Below, one piece after another: positions 15,028 to 20,414 of a stretch of DNA of 21,429 nucleotides. The stretch comes from a virus. The stretch's first letter is position 1. Each line of letters opens with the position of its first letter. The notes below the pieces were generated by a model that was given only the letters and a program-made list of their open reading frames with translations, was not told where the DNA came from and did not search any database. The DNA is taken from positions 1-21,429 of the IMG/VR virus record IMGVR_UViG_3300028571_000144; one strand, written 5' to 3'. Position numbers and translations under genes: made by a program.

Positions 15028-15902
15028 ATATTTTAATTACCGGATCACATGGCTTTGTAGGCCGTGCCTTTAGGCGTGCTTTACCTAACGCCAACCTAAC
15101 CCTTGTAGATTTGAAGGCTGGTATTGATTGCCGCAAATTCTTTCAGTTAGAAAAAAAACAATATGATCTTGTAATTCATTTAGCCGCTTTAGTTGGTGGC
15201 CGTATGATGATTGAGAATGAGCCATTAGCATTAGCGGTTGATCTAGCCATTGATGCTGAATTTGCAACTTGGGCAATGCGTACTGAACAACCTTATGTTG
15301 TTTATTTTTCATCATCAGCCGCATATCCAACCGAATTACAAACATTATCAAAGAAGCGTAAGTTAAAAGAAAAAGATATTAATTTTAATAAGATGGGCAA
15401 GCCTGATATGTCCTACGGTTGGTCAAAACTAACCGGCGAAATGTTAATGAATTATTTGCGTGAAAAAGGTACAACTGTATTAACGCTTAGACCATTTAGC
15501 GGATATGGCACTGATCAAGATTTAGATTATCCATTTCCTGCAATTATCCAACGCGCAATAATGAACAGTAATCCATTTGATATATGGGGTAAGGCAACTA
15601 CTACTAGGGATTTTATTCACATTGATGATGTAGTGGATGCAGTAATTGAGATGGTCAAAAACAATTGCAATCAAACAATCAACCTATGTACTGGTAGGCC
15701 TACAACATTTTTAGATTTAGCGGTTATGGCTTTGAACACCCTGGGATATGAGAAAACACCTGCCAAGCGATTTAAGATATTAACCGACAAGCCGGCAGGT
15801 GTCGCCTATCGCGTTGGTGATCCTAGTATGATGAGTGATTACTACACGCCCAAAATTAGCCTTGAAGAAGGTGTTGAGCGAGCAATACGCGGAATCGTAT
15901 AA
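15024..15902 (+). CDS. NAD-dependent epimerase/dehydratase (extended SDR)
   Basis: A 292-residue extended short-chain dehydrogenase acting on nucleotide sugars. The Rossmann motif GSHGFVG has Gly7, Gly10 and Gly13, with Asp29 after the second strand favouring NAD. HLAALVGG is at 52-59, the catalytic Ser in YFSSSAAYP (96-98), and the Tyr131-Lys135 pair in SYGWSK. LRPFSGYG and TRDFIHIDDVVDA are also typical of the family. The C-terminal DKPAGVAYRVGDP resembles GDP-fucose synthases and related epimerase/reductases, but the substrate cannot be fixed. It follows the glycosyltransferase (ATGA overlap) and probably supplies its donor sugar. Confidence 0.88.
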   Translation: MNILITGSHGFVGRAFRRALPNANLTLVDLKAGIDCRKFFQLEKKQYDLVIHLAALVGGRMMIENEPLALAVDLAIDAEFATWAMRTEQPYVVYFSSSAAYPTELQTLSKKRKLKEKDINFNKMGKPDMSYGWSKLTGEMLMNYLREKGTTVLTLRPFSGYGTDQDLDYPFPAIIQRAIMNSNPFDIWGKATTTRDFIHIDDVVDAVIEMVKNNCNQTINLCTGRPTTFLDLAVMALNTLGYEKTPAKRFKILTDKPAGVAYRVGDPSMMSDYYTPKISLEEGVERAIRGIV

Positions 15903-15918
15903 AGTAAAATTGGTGGTT

Positions 15919-16182
15919 ATGGCTACTAAAAAACCTAGAAAAGCACCACAGCGTAGGCGGCGTACGCCACGCAAGGCTGATGCGTTGAACAAATTAGAAA
16001 ATCATTACATAACCTTAAATGAACTTTTCCGGGCGGCCAAAGCGGCAGGCTTTAGCCATGAGGTTGCATTTTGGTTAATAACAGAGCCGGGTGCATCAAT
16101 GCCTGATTGGATCAATCCAAGTAATCAACCCACTGAGATCATTCCCCGAATTGATCCTACAGAAGATGAGGATAATGATTAA
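15919..16182 (+). CDS. Unknown protein, basic N-terminus and acidic C-terminus
   Basis: An 87-residue protein. The first 20 residues are strongly basic (KKPRKAPQRRRRTPRK), the middle is helical (NKLENHYITLNELFRAAKAA, GFSHEVAFWLITE), and the tail is acidic (DPTEDEDND). A GGTGG lies just before ATG 15919; earlier in-frame ATGs lie inside the epimerase gene. The basic end suggests nucleic-acid contact. No family is recognised. It overlaps the phosphoesterase gene by 8 bases. Confidence 0.6.
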   Translation: MATKKPRKAPQRRRRTPRKADALNKLENHYITLNELFRAAKAAGFSHEVAFWLITEPGASMPDWINPSNQPTEIIPRIDPTEDEDND

Positions 16183-16939
16183 TAAGCGAGATAAATCATT
16201 TAATGCTAGGTATTTAGTAGTCAGTGATATGCAAGTTCCGTTTCAATTTAATGAAGCGATCAACAACCTAAAAAAGTTAGTCAATGCGTTTAAGTTTGAT
16301 TTAGTTCTTAATACTGGTGATGAAATGGATTTCAATACCATCTCTAGGTTCAGTGATGGCAAGGCAGAATCATTTATGCAGACCCTTGATGAAGATCGGA
16401 CTACCTGCCAAAATATTCTTTATGATCTAAAAACTGATGTAGTTAGTAGATCAAATCATTCCGATAGATTGTACAAATCCTTACAGCGCATCCCAGGGCT
16501 CATGGGATTGCCGGAATTACAGTATGCAAACTTCATGGGATTTGATGATCTTGGAATCCATTACGCTAGACAGCCTTATGCAATACCTGGTACTAACTTT
16601 GTCCTATGTCATGGGGATGAAGGTGTCATATCTAACATAGCCGGCCAAACCGCGCTTAACCTTAGTAAAAGGTGGGGGCGCTCAGTAATTTCGGGGCACA
16701 CGCACAGGTTGGGCTATACATGTGCTTCAGAAGCCTTTAATGGCCGTTTAGAGCGTGTTTTAGTAGGAATTGAATGTGGACATACATGCGACCTAAAAAA
16801 GATGTCCTATACCCGAGGATACGCCAATTGGCAGGCCGGGGCAGTTATCATCCATATTAAGCGTGGCAATGTAAGCGCAGAGATGATCCCATTTAATGTT
16901 GATGGGTCATTTGTGGCTATGGGTAAGGCCTTTGGGTGA
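16175..16939 (+). CDS. Calcineurin-like metallophosphoesterase
   Basis: A 254-residue member of the calcineurin-like phosphoesterase superfamily. Motifs in order: SDMQVPF (11 residues past RDKSF; the usual DxH appears as DxQ), LNTGDEMDF (GDxxD), RSNHSDR (the GNHE/D motif with Ser in place of Gly), LCHGDEG, and SGHTHR (GHxH). The set is nearly complete, so two-metal hydrolysis of a phosphoester, perhaps a nucleic acid or nucleotide, is likely. The Gln in the first motif is seen in part of the family. I start it at ATG 16175, as 16091 would run far into the upstream gene. It is the last gene before the promoter gap at 16940. Confidence 0.82.
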   Translation: MINKRDKSFNARYLVVSDMQVPFQFNEAINNLKKLVNAFKFDLVLNTGDEMDFNTISRFSDGKAESFMQTLDEDRTTCQNILYDLKTDVVSRSNHSDRLYKSLQRIPGLMGLPELQYANFMGFDDLGIHYARQPYAIPGTNFVLCHGDEGVISNIAGQTALNLSKRWGRSVISGHTHRLGYTCASEAFNGRLERVLVGIECGHTCDLKKMSYTRGYANWQAGAVIIHIKRGNVSAEMIPFNVDGSFVAMGKAFG

Positions 16940-16950
16940 GGTAGATCACA
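16935..16950. promoter_or_regulatory. Candidate CRP/GlxR-type operator 1
   Basis: GGTGAGGTAGATCACA matches the actinobacterial CRP/GlxR consensus TGTGANNTANNTCACA at all but the first fixed position, including the central TA. It overlaps the phosphoesterase stop codon. Its centre is about 62-64 bases upstream of the start predicted from the -10 at 16994, close to the class I activator position. Confidence 0.45.
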
Positions 16951-16966
16951 TAACACGCCGTGCTAG

Positions 16967-17018
16967 GCAATTGCATTTGTCAGCCCCCTAGTGTTTAATT
17001 GCATTTACAAAGGCAATT
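16967..17018. repeat. AATTGC/GCAATT repeat cluster in the promoter gap
   Basis: AATTGCATTT occurs twice as a direct repeat (16969-16978 and 16997-17006). The first copy is part of the palindrome GCAATTGC (16967-16974). A third, inverted GCAATT is at 17013-17018 and forms a 6-bp inverted repeat with 16997-17002. The copies flank the -35 and -10 boxes, so they could be repressor half-sites. Confidence 0.45.
16971..16999 (+). promoter_or_regulatory. Candidate sigma-70-type promoter for the replication genes
   Basis: TTGCAT (16971-16976) and TTTAAT (16994-16999) are separated by 17 bases, a good match in hexamers and spacing. Transcription would start near 17006, giving a leader of about 31 bases with a strong ribosome site (AGGAAGG at 17023-17029). 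It lies in the largest gene-free gap of the right half. Confidence 0.5.
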
Positions 17019-17036
17019 GACCAGGAAGGGTTAATT

Positions 17037-17201
17037 ATGTTACTTAGTAAAGTTATAGATAATGCAGGAACAAATGTTGCGTTACAAATTTGTGATGATA
17101 ATGATTGGTGTAATAGTGCCAAATTATTAACACCAAATCCAACTAAAACTAGATTAGGTTTTTGTTCATGGTGTTGGTCATCAATTAAGGTGAACGCATG
17201 A
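17037..17201 (+). CDS. Small Cys/Trp-rich protein
   Basis: A 54-residue protein, first gene after the candidate promoter, with AGGAAGG 7 bases before the ATG. It has four Cys: Cys19 and Cys25 (QICDDNDWCN) and Cys43-x2-Cys46 (FCSWCW), a likely zinc-binding knuckle. The stop overlaps the next start (ATGA). No family is recognised; its size and position fit an early phage protein that binds a host factor or DNA. Confidence 0.65.
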   Translation: MLLSKVIDNAGTNVALQICDDNDWCNSAKLLTPNPTKTRLGFCSWCWSSIKVNA

Positions 17202-17467
17202 AACTTACACCAAATCAATTTGAAGGTTTAACAGAAGCACAAATGGAGTGGGCAACTGAAACAGATTGGTTAAGTCAGAAGGATCGCTTTGAGGATTCAA
17301 TCTGTTGGTCACATCTGTTTATTTACTGGGTAGAAAATTATGCTTCTGCATTATTGGCTACTGAGTTTTTGAAGCAAAATAAATATGATTACAGTATTTC
17401 TTTTGATAACGCTGTTGGTCAATATTGCTTTACTACTAATTATCGCGGCTCATGGGTGTACGCATGA
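17198..17467 (+). CDS. Unknown early protein
   Basis: An 89-residue acidic protein joined by ATGA overlaps to both neighbours. It has a predicted helical N-terminal half (LTEAQMEWATETDWLSQKDR) and an aromatic-rich centre (SICWSHLFIYWVENYASALL) that is amphipathic rather than a clear membrane helix, then DYSISFDNAVGQYCFTTNYR. No motif is recognised. The place just before the primase suggests a role in early infection, nothing more. Confidence 0.6.
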   Translation: MKLTPNQFEGLTEAQMEWATETDWLSQKDRFEDSICWSHLFIYWVENYASALLATEFLKQNKYDYSISFDNAVGQYCFTTNYRGSWVYA

Positions 17468-17952
17468 ACGCCTTAGCCTACGCAGAAAAGGGTTGGTGGG
17501 TTCTACCACTTAAACCACAATCTAAAGAGCCATGTAAGTTTTTAAGGCATGGATATCTTGATGCCAGTAATGATAAATCAATGATTAAAAAATGGTTTAA
17601 GGATGATCCTGAATTAAATATTGGCCTAGCAATTGTGCAATCAAATCTTGTAGTTTTAGATTTTGATATACGCAATATCTCATCAAGAATATTATGGGAA
17701 CAATACCGCCGGATATGTGTGACATCTAATACGCATACAGTTAAAACAGATAACGGCTATCACTTCTATTACCTTGCCAATAAAGAAAAGCAATTCAAAG
17801 GCAAGTTAATATCAGGTATAGATATTAAACACAAAGGTTATGTTGTGTTACCACCATCTATACATCCAAATGGCACTGTTTATGAAGTAATAAATAATGT
17901 TGATCCGGTTGAATTACCGGCTGAATTAGAAAAGGTAATGAGTTGGAATTAG
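17464..17952 (+). CDS. Bifunctional primase-polymerase domain protein (prim-pol)
   Basis: A 162-residue protein that is essentially only the N-terminal prim-pol domain (archaeo-eukaryotic primase superfamily). The opening ALAYAEKGWWVLPLKPQSKE is the family hallmark, followed by LNIGLAIVQSNLVVLDFDIR with catalytic Asp66-x-Asp68. TDNGYHFYY (95-103) has the His100 of motif II, and SGIDIKHKGYVVLPPSIHP (117-135) has Asp120 and the nucleotide-binding strand. No helicase domain is attached and none is found in the window. It should make primers and perhaps short DNA, with the host supplying polymerase and helicase. ATG 17452 is an alternative start, but 17464 gives the ATGA overlap. Confidence 0.88.
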   Translation: MNALAYAEKGWWVLPLKPQSKEPCKFLRHGYLDASNDKSMIKKWFKDDPELNIGLAIVQSNLVVLDFDIRNISSRILWEQYRRICVTSNTHTVKTDNGYHFYYLANKEKQFKGKLISGIDIKHKGYVVLPPSIHPNGTVYEVINNVDPVELPAELEKVMSWN

Positions 17953-18140
17953 TCAAATATGACAAACAATCCGGTGCTTATGTTGATGAAAAGCGTAAGC
18001 ATTTTGTAAAGGCTTCTTTAATTCGCAAACACGCTAAAAAAGCAATAGGCGCAAGGCAGATTAAAGGAAGGCTATCAGCCAAAATGGTTGAAGCATATTG
18101 GTTAGACAAGTTCAAGGAAGCGGTGAAATATGAACTCTGA
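17943..18140 (+). CDS. Small basic protein (TTG start)
   Basis: A 65-residue protein rich in Lys/Arg (KRKHFVKASLIRKHAKKAIG) with a C-terminal helix (KMVEAYWLDKFKEAVKYEL). The start is TTG 17943 with AAGG about 6 bases upstream, overlapping the prim-pol gene by 10 bases. No ATG is available near the beginning. It overlaps the next gene by 11 bases. The charge suggests nucleic-acid binding alongside the primase. No family is recognised. Confidence 0.55.
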   Translation: MELVKYDKQSGAYVDEKRKHFVKASLIRKHAKKAIGARQIKGRLSAKMVEAYWLDKFKEAVKYEL

Positions 18141-18408
18141 AATATATGGATGGTTAATAACAATCATCCTATTTACATTAGTAGCACTGTTAATTGGTGT
18201 TACTTGGATGGTCGCAGTTGAAAATGGCTACGACAAAGGCTTTAAGAGTGGTTACAAGCGTGGGTTAGCAGATTCTAAGCAATCAAGTGTAAAGGTGGAA
18301 AAATTTACTGTAAGAACACATCCATCAATGCGCCAAAAGATGCTTGAAGCCGATAATGAATATTTAATGGAAAAGGTTGTAAATCTTTGGGATAGGGAAA
18401 ACAGATAA
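18130..18408 (+). CDS. Membrane-anchored small protein
   Basis: A 92-residue protein with one N-terminal transmembrane segment (about 7-29, GWLITIILFTLVALLIGVTWMV) and a soluble tail. Right after the membrane comes a repeated Gly-Tyr/Phe pattern (NGYDKGFKSGYKRGLADSK), a motif common in small phage membrane proteins, and then a charged helix (MRQKMLEADNEYLMEKVVNL). It could tether replication proteins to the membrane or act in host takeover; sequence alone cannot say. Its stop overlaps the next start by one base (TAATG). Confidence 0.6.
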   Translation: MNSEIYGWLITIILFTLVALLIGVTWMVAVENGYDKGFKSGYKRGLADSKQSSVKVEKFTVRTHPSMRQKMLEADNEYLMEKVVNLWDRENR

Positions 18409-19142
18409 TGAACATGAACGATTATGTTGATGTGGCTGAGCGTATAGCCCAATTAAAAGAAGCCTATCCTGAAGCATCATTGCAACCATACAATCCCAAT
18501 AAGCCCTATGACATTGTGCAGGTTGAAGGTAAAACCTATGTGGTTTATACCGCCGCTTGTTACCGTGATCCACATGATGTAAGGCCAGGTGTTGCATGTG
18601 CCTGGGAGCAAATACCAGGTAAAGGCATGACCGCCGGTAGTGAACTTATGATATGTGAAACGAGCGCATGGGGGCGAGCCATAGTTGCGGCCATGAAGTC
18701 TGCTACAAAGCGGATTGCATCTAAGCAAGAAGTAATGGCATCTAAGGCAAGGCAATCCTGGGCTGTTACACCTAATCAATCTTTGGATTCTGAATTATTG
18801 TCTAGGCCAGTTGAACCAACACCTGAGCCAAAGGCCATGTATGGCAAGCCTGGGTCAAAGTCAGCGTTAATGGAAAGGGTATTGCGTGAATCTTTTGCAG
18901 AAGATAAAGCGCAGGTAGCCGAACCAATACCTATGAACTTAGATCAGGTAGTTGATGCAGTTGCAACTAGTACACCGGCTGTTCAATATTGTGAACATGG
19001 CGAAATGGTACTTAAAACCGGAATTGCCAAAGGTCGCGGTACGCCGTACTACGGATACACCTGCCCTAGAGGATGTGCGGCTAGATGGGCGGTTATGTCA
19101 AAAGATGGCAAGTGGTACTACCCTGGTACTAATAATGGGTAA
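18408..19142 (+). CDS. Erf/single-strand-annealing-like recombination protein
   Basis: A 244-residue protein. The N-terminal domain (5-110) has YVDVAERIAQLKEAYPEASL, VQVEGKTYVVYTAACYRDPH and, as core, GSELMICETSAWGRAIVAAM followed by KRIASKQEV. This matches proteins that I know from actinophages as single-strand DNA annealing or binding (Erf-like) proteins. A linker rich in Pro/Glu/Ser follows. The C-terminus (about 201-235) has Cys and His in CEHGE and YTCPRGCAARW, a probable zinc ribbon. It likely coats or anneals single-stranded DNA during replication together with the prim-pol. Family membership is by pattern memory, so the exact superfamily should be treated as provisional. Confidence 0.65.
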   Translation: MNMNDYVDVAERIAQLKEAYPEASLQPYNPNKPYDIVQVEGKTYVVYTAACYRDPHDVRPGVACAWEQIPGKGMTAGSELMICETSAWGRAIVAAMKSATKRIASKQEVMASKARQSWAVTPNQSLDSELLSRPVEPTPEPKAMYGKPGSKSALMERVLRESFAEDKAQVAEPIPMNLDQVVDAVATSTPAVQYCEHGEMVLKTGIAKGRGTPYYGYTCPRGCAARWAVMSKDGKWYYPGTNNG

Positions 19143-19326
19143 TATGGAAATGATTGGGGCTGATGGGGTTAGAGCCACATTTACAGATAACGGCGTTGAG
19201 TTAGACATTGTGCCGTTAAATGAATGTTGTGAATGGTGTAATGATCCCAGGATGCTTAACATCAATGGCGTACGCAAGTGTGCCGGCTGTGGCTGTGTTA
19301 ATCACATTGAGTATAAAAAATCATGA
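19135..19326 (+). CDS. Small zinc-ribbon-like protein
   Basis: A 63-residue protein: a short strand part (GVRATFTDNGVELDIVPL) and two Cys knuckles (ECCEWCN and CAGCGCVNH) spaced for one zinc. ATG 19135 overlaps the previous gene by 8 bases; ATG 19144 and 19150 are possible starts and none has a clear ribosome site. It overlaps the nuclease-like gene by 4 bases (ATGA). Its function is unknown; it is one of three short Cys-knuckle proteins in this operon. Confidence 0.6.
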   Translation: MGNMEMIGADGVRATFTDNGVELDIVPLNECCEWCNDPRMLNINGVRKCAGCGCVNHIEYKKS

Positions 19327-19829
19327 GTAAATTTGATTATCACAAAGCCATGCGTGAAGGTCATGGTTACAACCTATATGTAGCCGATTTACTACAACAC
19401 TTTGGTGTGCCAAAGGTTGATGTGCCTGCCTTCTCAATTGCTACAACACATGATCAGATTAGGGATAAAACTCTAAATGAGAAGGATGTAATAGTTGATG
19501 ATTTGGTATTAGAGATTAAAAGTAGTAGCCGATCCTTTACCAATGCTGATGATTTCCCATTTAATCCGGTAATGATTGATACGGTAAGTGGCTTTGATAG
19601 CAAGATTATCAAGCCATTTGCCTATGTAATGATCAGCCAAATTACCCAGGGAATCTTTGTAATCCCTACATCAACTAAGTATGATTGGACAATTCGGACA
19701 TACTTTGATGCAGATAGGGAAATAGAAGAACGCTTCTATATGGTTAAGAAGCGCCACTGCCGACCATTTATAGAGATGGTTGATGTACTGTTAGAGAGAG
19801 CCAATGAGCGAACCAATCAGATGCAATAA
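19323..19829 (+). CDS. PD-(D/E)XK-like nuclease
   Basis: A 168-residue protein with the outline of a PD-(D/E)XK nuclease. An N-terminal helix has Glu12 (REGHGYNLYVADLLQHFG), then acidic Asp55 and Asp59/Asp60 (EKDVIVDD), then LVLEIKSS with Glu64-x-Lys66, followed by a strand/helix core (FAYVMISQITQGIFVIP). This is the pattern of Holliday-junction resolvases and of phage exonucleases. Beside an annealing-like protein, an exonuclease or junction-resolving role is reasonable. A restriction-like endonuclease is the alternative. It overlaps the next small gene by 26 bases. Confidence 0.65.
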   Translation: MSKFDYHKAMREGHGYNLYVADLLQHFGVPKVDVPAFSIATTHDQIRDKTLNEKDVIVDDLVLEIKSSSRSFTNADDFPFNPVMIDTVSGFDSKIIKPFAYVMISQITQGIFVIPTSTKYDWTIRTYFDADREIEERFYMVKKRHCRPFIEMVDVLLERANERTNQMQ

Positions 19830-19908
19830 ATGTGGTAACTGGATTATTGATAATCAATCTTGTTACATCTGTTACTTACTTACAAGAACTGCAAAAAGAT
19901 TAAGTTAG
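19804..19908 (+). CDS. 34-residue zinc-ribbon peptide
   Basis: The frame reads MSEPIRCNKCGNWIIDNQ, then SCYICYLL and TRTAKRLS. Two CxxC pairs (Cys7/Cys10 and Cys20/Cys23) form a compact zinc ribbon. It starts inside the nuclease-like gene, with a purine-rich GAGAGAG just upstream, and ends directly before the second CRP-like site. Short proteins of this type are common in actinophage early regions. Its role is unknown. Confidence 0.6.
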   Translation: MSEPIRCNKCGNWIIDNQSCYICYLLTRTAKRLS

Positions 19909-19924
19909 TGTGTTATAGATCACA
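19909..19924. promoter_or_regulatory. Candidate CRP/GlxR-type operator 2
   Basis: TGTGTTATAGATCACA matches TGTGANNTANNTCACA at all but the fifth position and shares TAGATCACAT with site 1 (16942-16951). It begins at the base after the preceding stop codon. It lies 45 bases upstream of the transglycosylase ATG. Confidence 0.45.
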
Positions 19925-19940
19925 TCTCATATAGTGAGAT
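19924..19940. promoter_or_regulatory. Inverted repeat over a possible -10 box
   Basis: ATCTCA (19924-19929) and TGAGAT (19935-19940) form a 6-bp inverted repeat around TATAG. TATAGT at 19930-19935 resembles a -10 box, though no good -35 is found at standard spacing. It adjoins CRP-like site 2 and precedes the AGGAG ribosome site (19947-19951). It could be an operator or a 5' hairpin. Confidence 0.35.
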
Positions 19941-19961
19941 AGATTTAGGAGTTACGCTAAA

Positions 19962-20414
19962 ATGATTTGCATAGATACTGTAGGCTCTAGTAAGCATTTG
20001 CCCCAAAGGCAAAAACGCGAACCCTGCAAGGGTGAGTTCGCGAGGTGCTGGCGATTCGGGATAACTCTATGTTTATTTGTAACATTATCCTTTGATATAG
20101 GTGTATCTGATTCAAATTACAAACCTACACACTATAAGCAATACATATTAATGACATTAAACGATTTAGATCAGACCTATTGCTTAATTGATCTTTATCA
20201 AAAGGAATCAAATTTCAACCCAAAAGCACGGAATGGTAGTCATTATGGGATACCGCAGGGTAGATCAACATACCTTGCAAAAGTTGGCGGAATAAAACAA
20301 ATTCAATGGGGCGTGCGTTATATTGGCGCAAGATATGGTTGGGTAGATAAAGTAAATCAAATTCCAAATGCGTGTGCCGCATGGAAACATTATTTAACGA
20401 AGGGATGGCATTGA
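19962..20414 (+). CDS. Lytic transglycosylase (SLT/lysozyme-like), membrane-anchored or secreted
   Basis: A 150-residue protein. The C-terminal 80 residues form a minimal lysozyme-like domain: catalytic Glu82 in LYQKESNFNPKARNGSHYG, IPQGRSTYLA, IQWGVRYIGARYGWVDK, and the closing AAWKHYLTKGWH seen in actinobacterial transglycosylases. Residues about 34-49 (ITLCLFVTLSFDIGVS) are a hydrophobic signal or anchor segment after a basic stretch. AGGAG lies 10 bases before ATG 19962; ATG 20151 is the next in-frame ATG and would remove the hydrophobic segment. Residues 12-27 are coded by a GC-rich double hairpin, so the true start or use of this 5' part is less sure. It may be a virion-associated or secondary lysis enzyme. 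Confidence 0.75.
   Translation: MICIDTVGSSKHLPQRQKREPCKGEFARCWRFGITLCLFVTLSFDIGVSDSNYKPTHYKQYILMTLNDLDQTYCLIDLYQKESNFNPKARNGSHYGIPQGRSTYLAKVGGIKQIQWGVRYIGARYGWVDKVNQIPNACAAWKHYLTKGWH
19997..20042 (+). other. GC-rich double hairpin in the 5' part of the transglycosylase gene
   Basis: Hairpin 1: TTTGCC (19997-20002) pairs with GGCAAA (20008-20013), 5-base loop. Hairpin 2: CGCGAAC (20016-20022) pairs with GTTCGCG (20036-20042), with extra inner C-G pairs. Bases 20016-20060 are 30/45 G or C, far above the surroundings. This looks like selected RNA structure rather than ordinary coding sequence. Confidence 0.5.

Noticed and set aside
18952-19134. Extension of the 63-residue zinc-ribbon protein to ATG 18952
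   Set aside because: It would lie in another frame over the well-supported zinc-ribbon end of the annealing-like protein; the added residues show no pattern.
19846-19858. Palindrome ATTGATAATCAAT
   Set aside because: It is inside the 34-residue zinc-ribbon gene; the spacing is too short for an FNR-type TTGATNNNNATCAA site and no promoter lies near.
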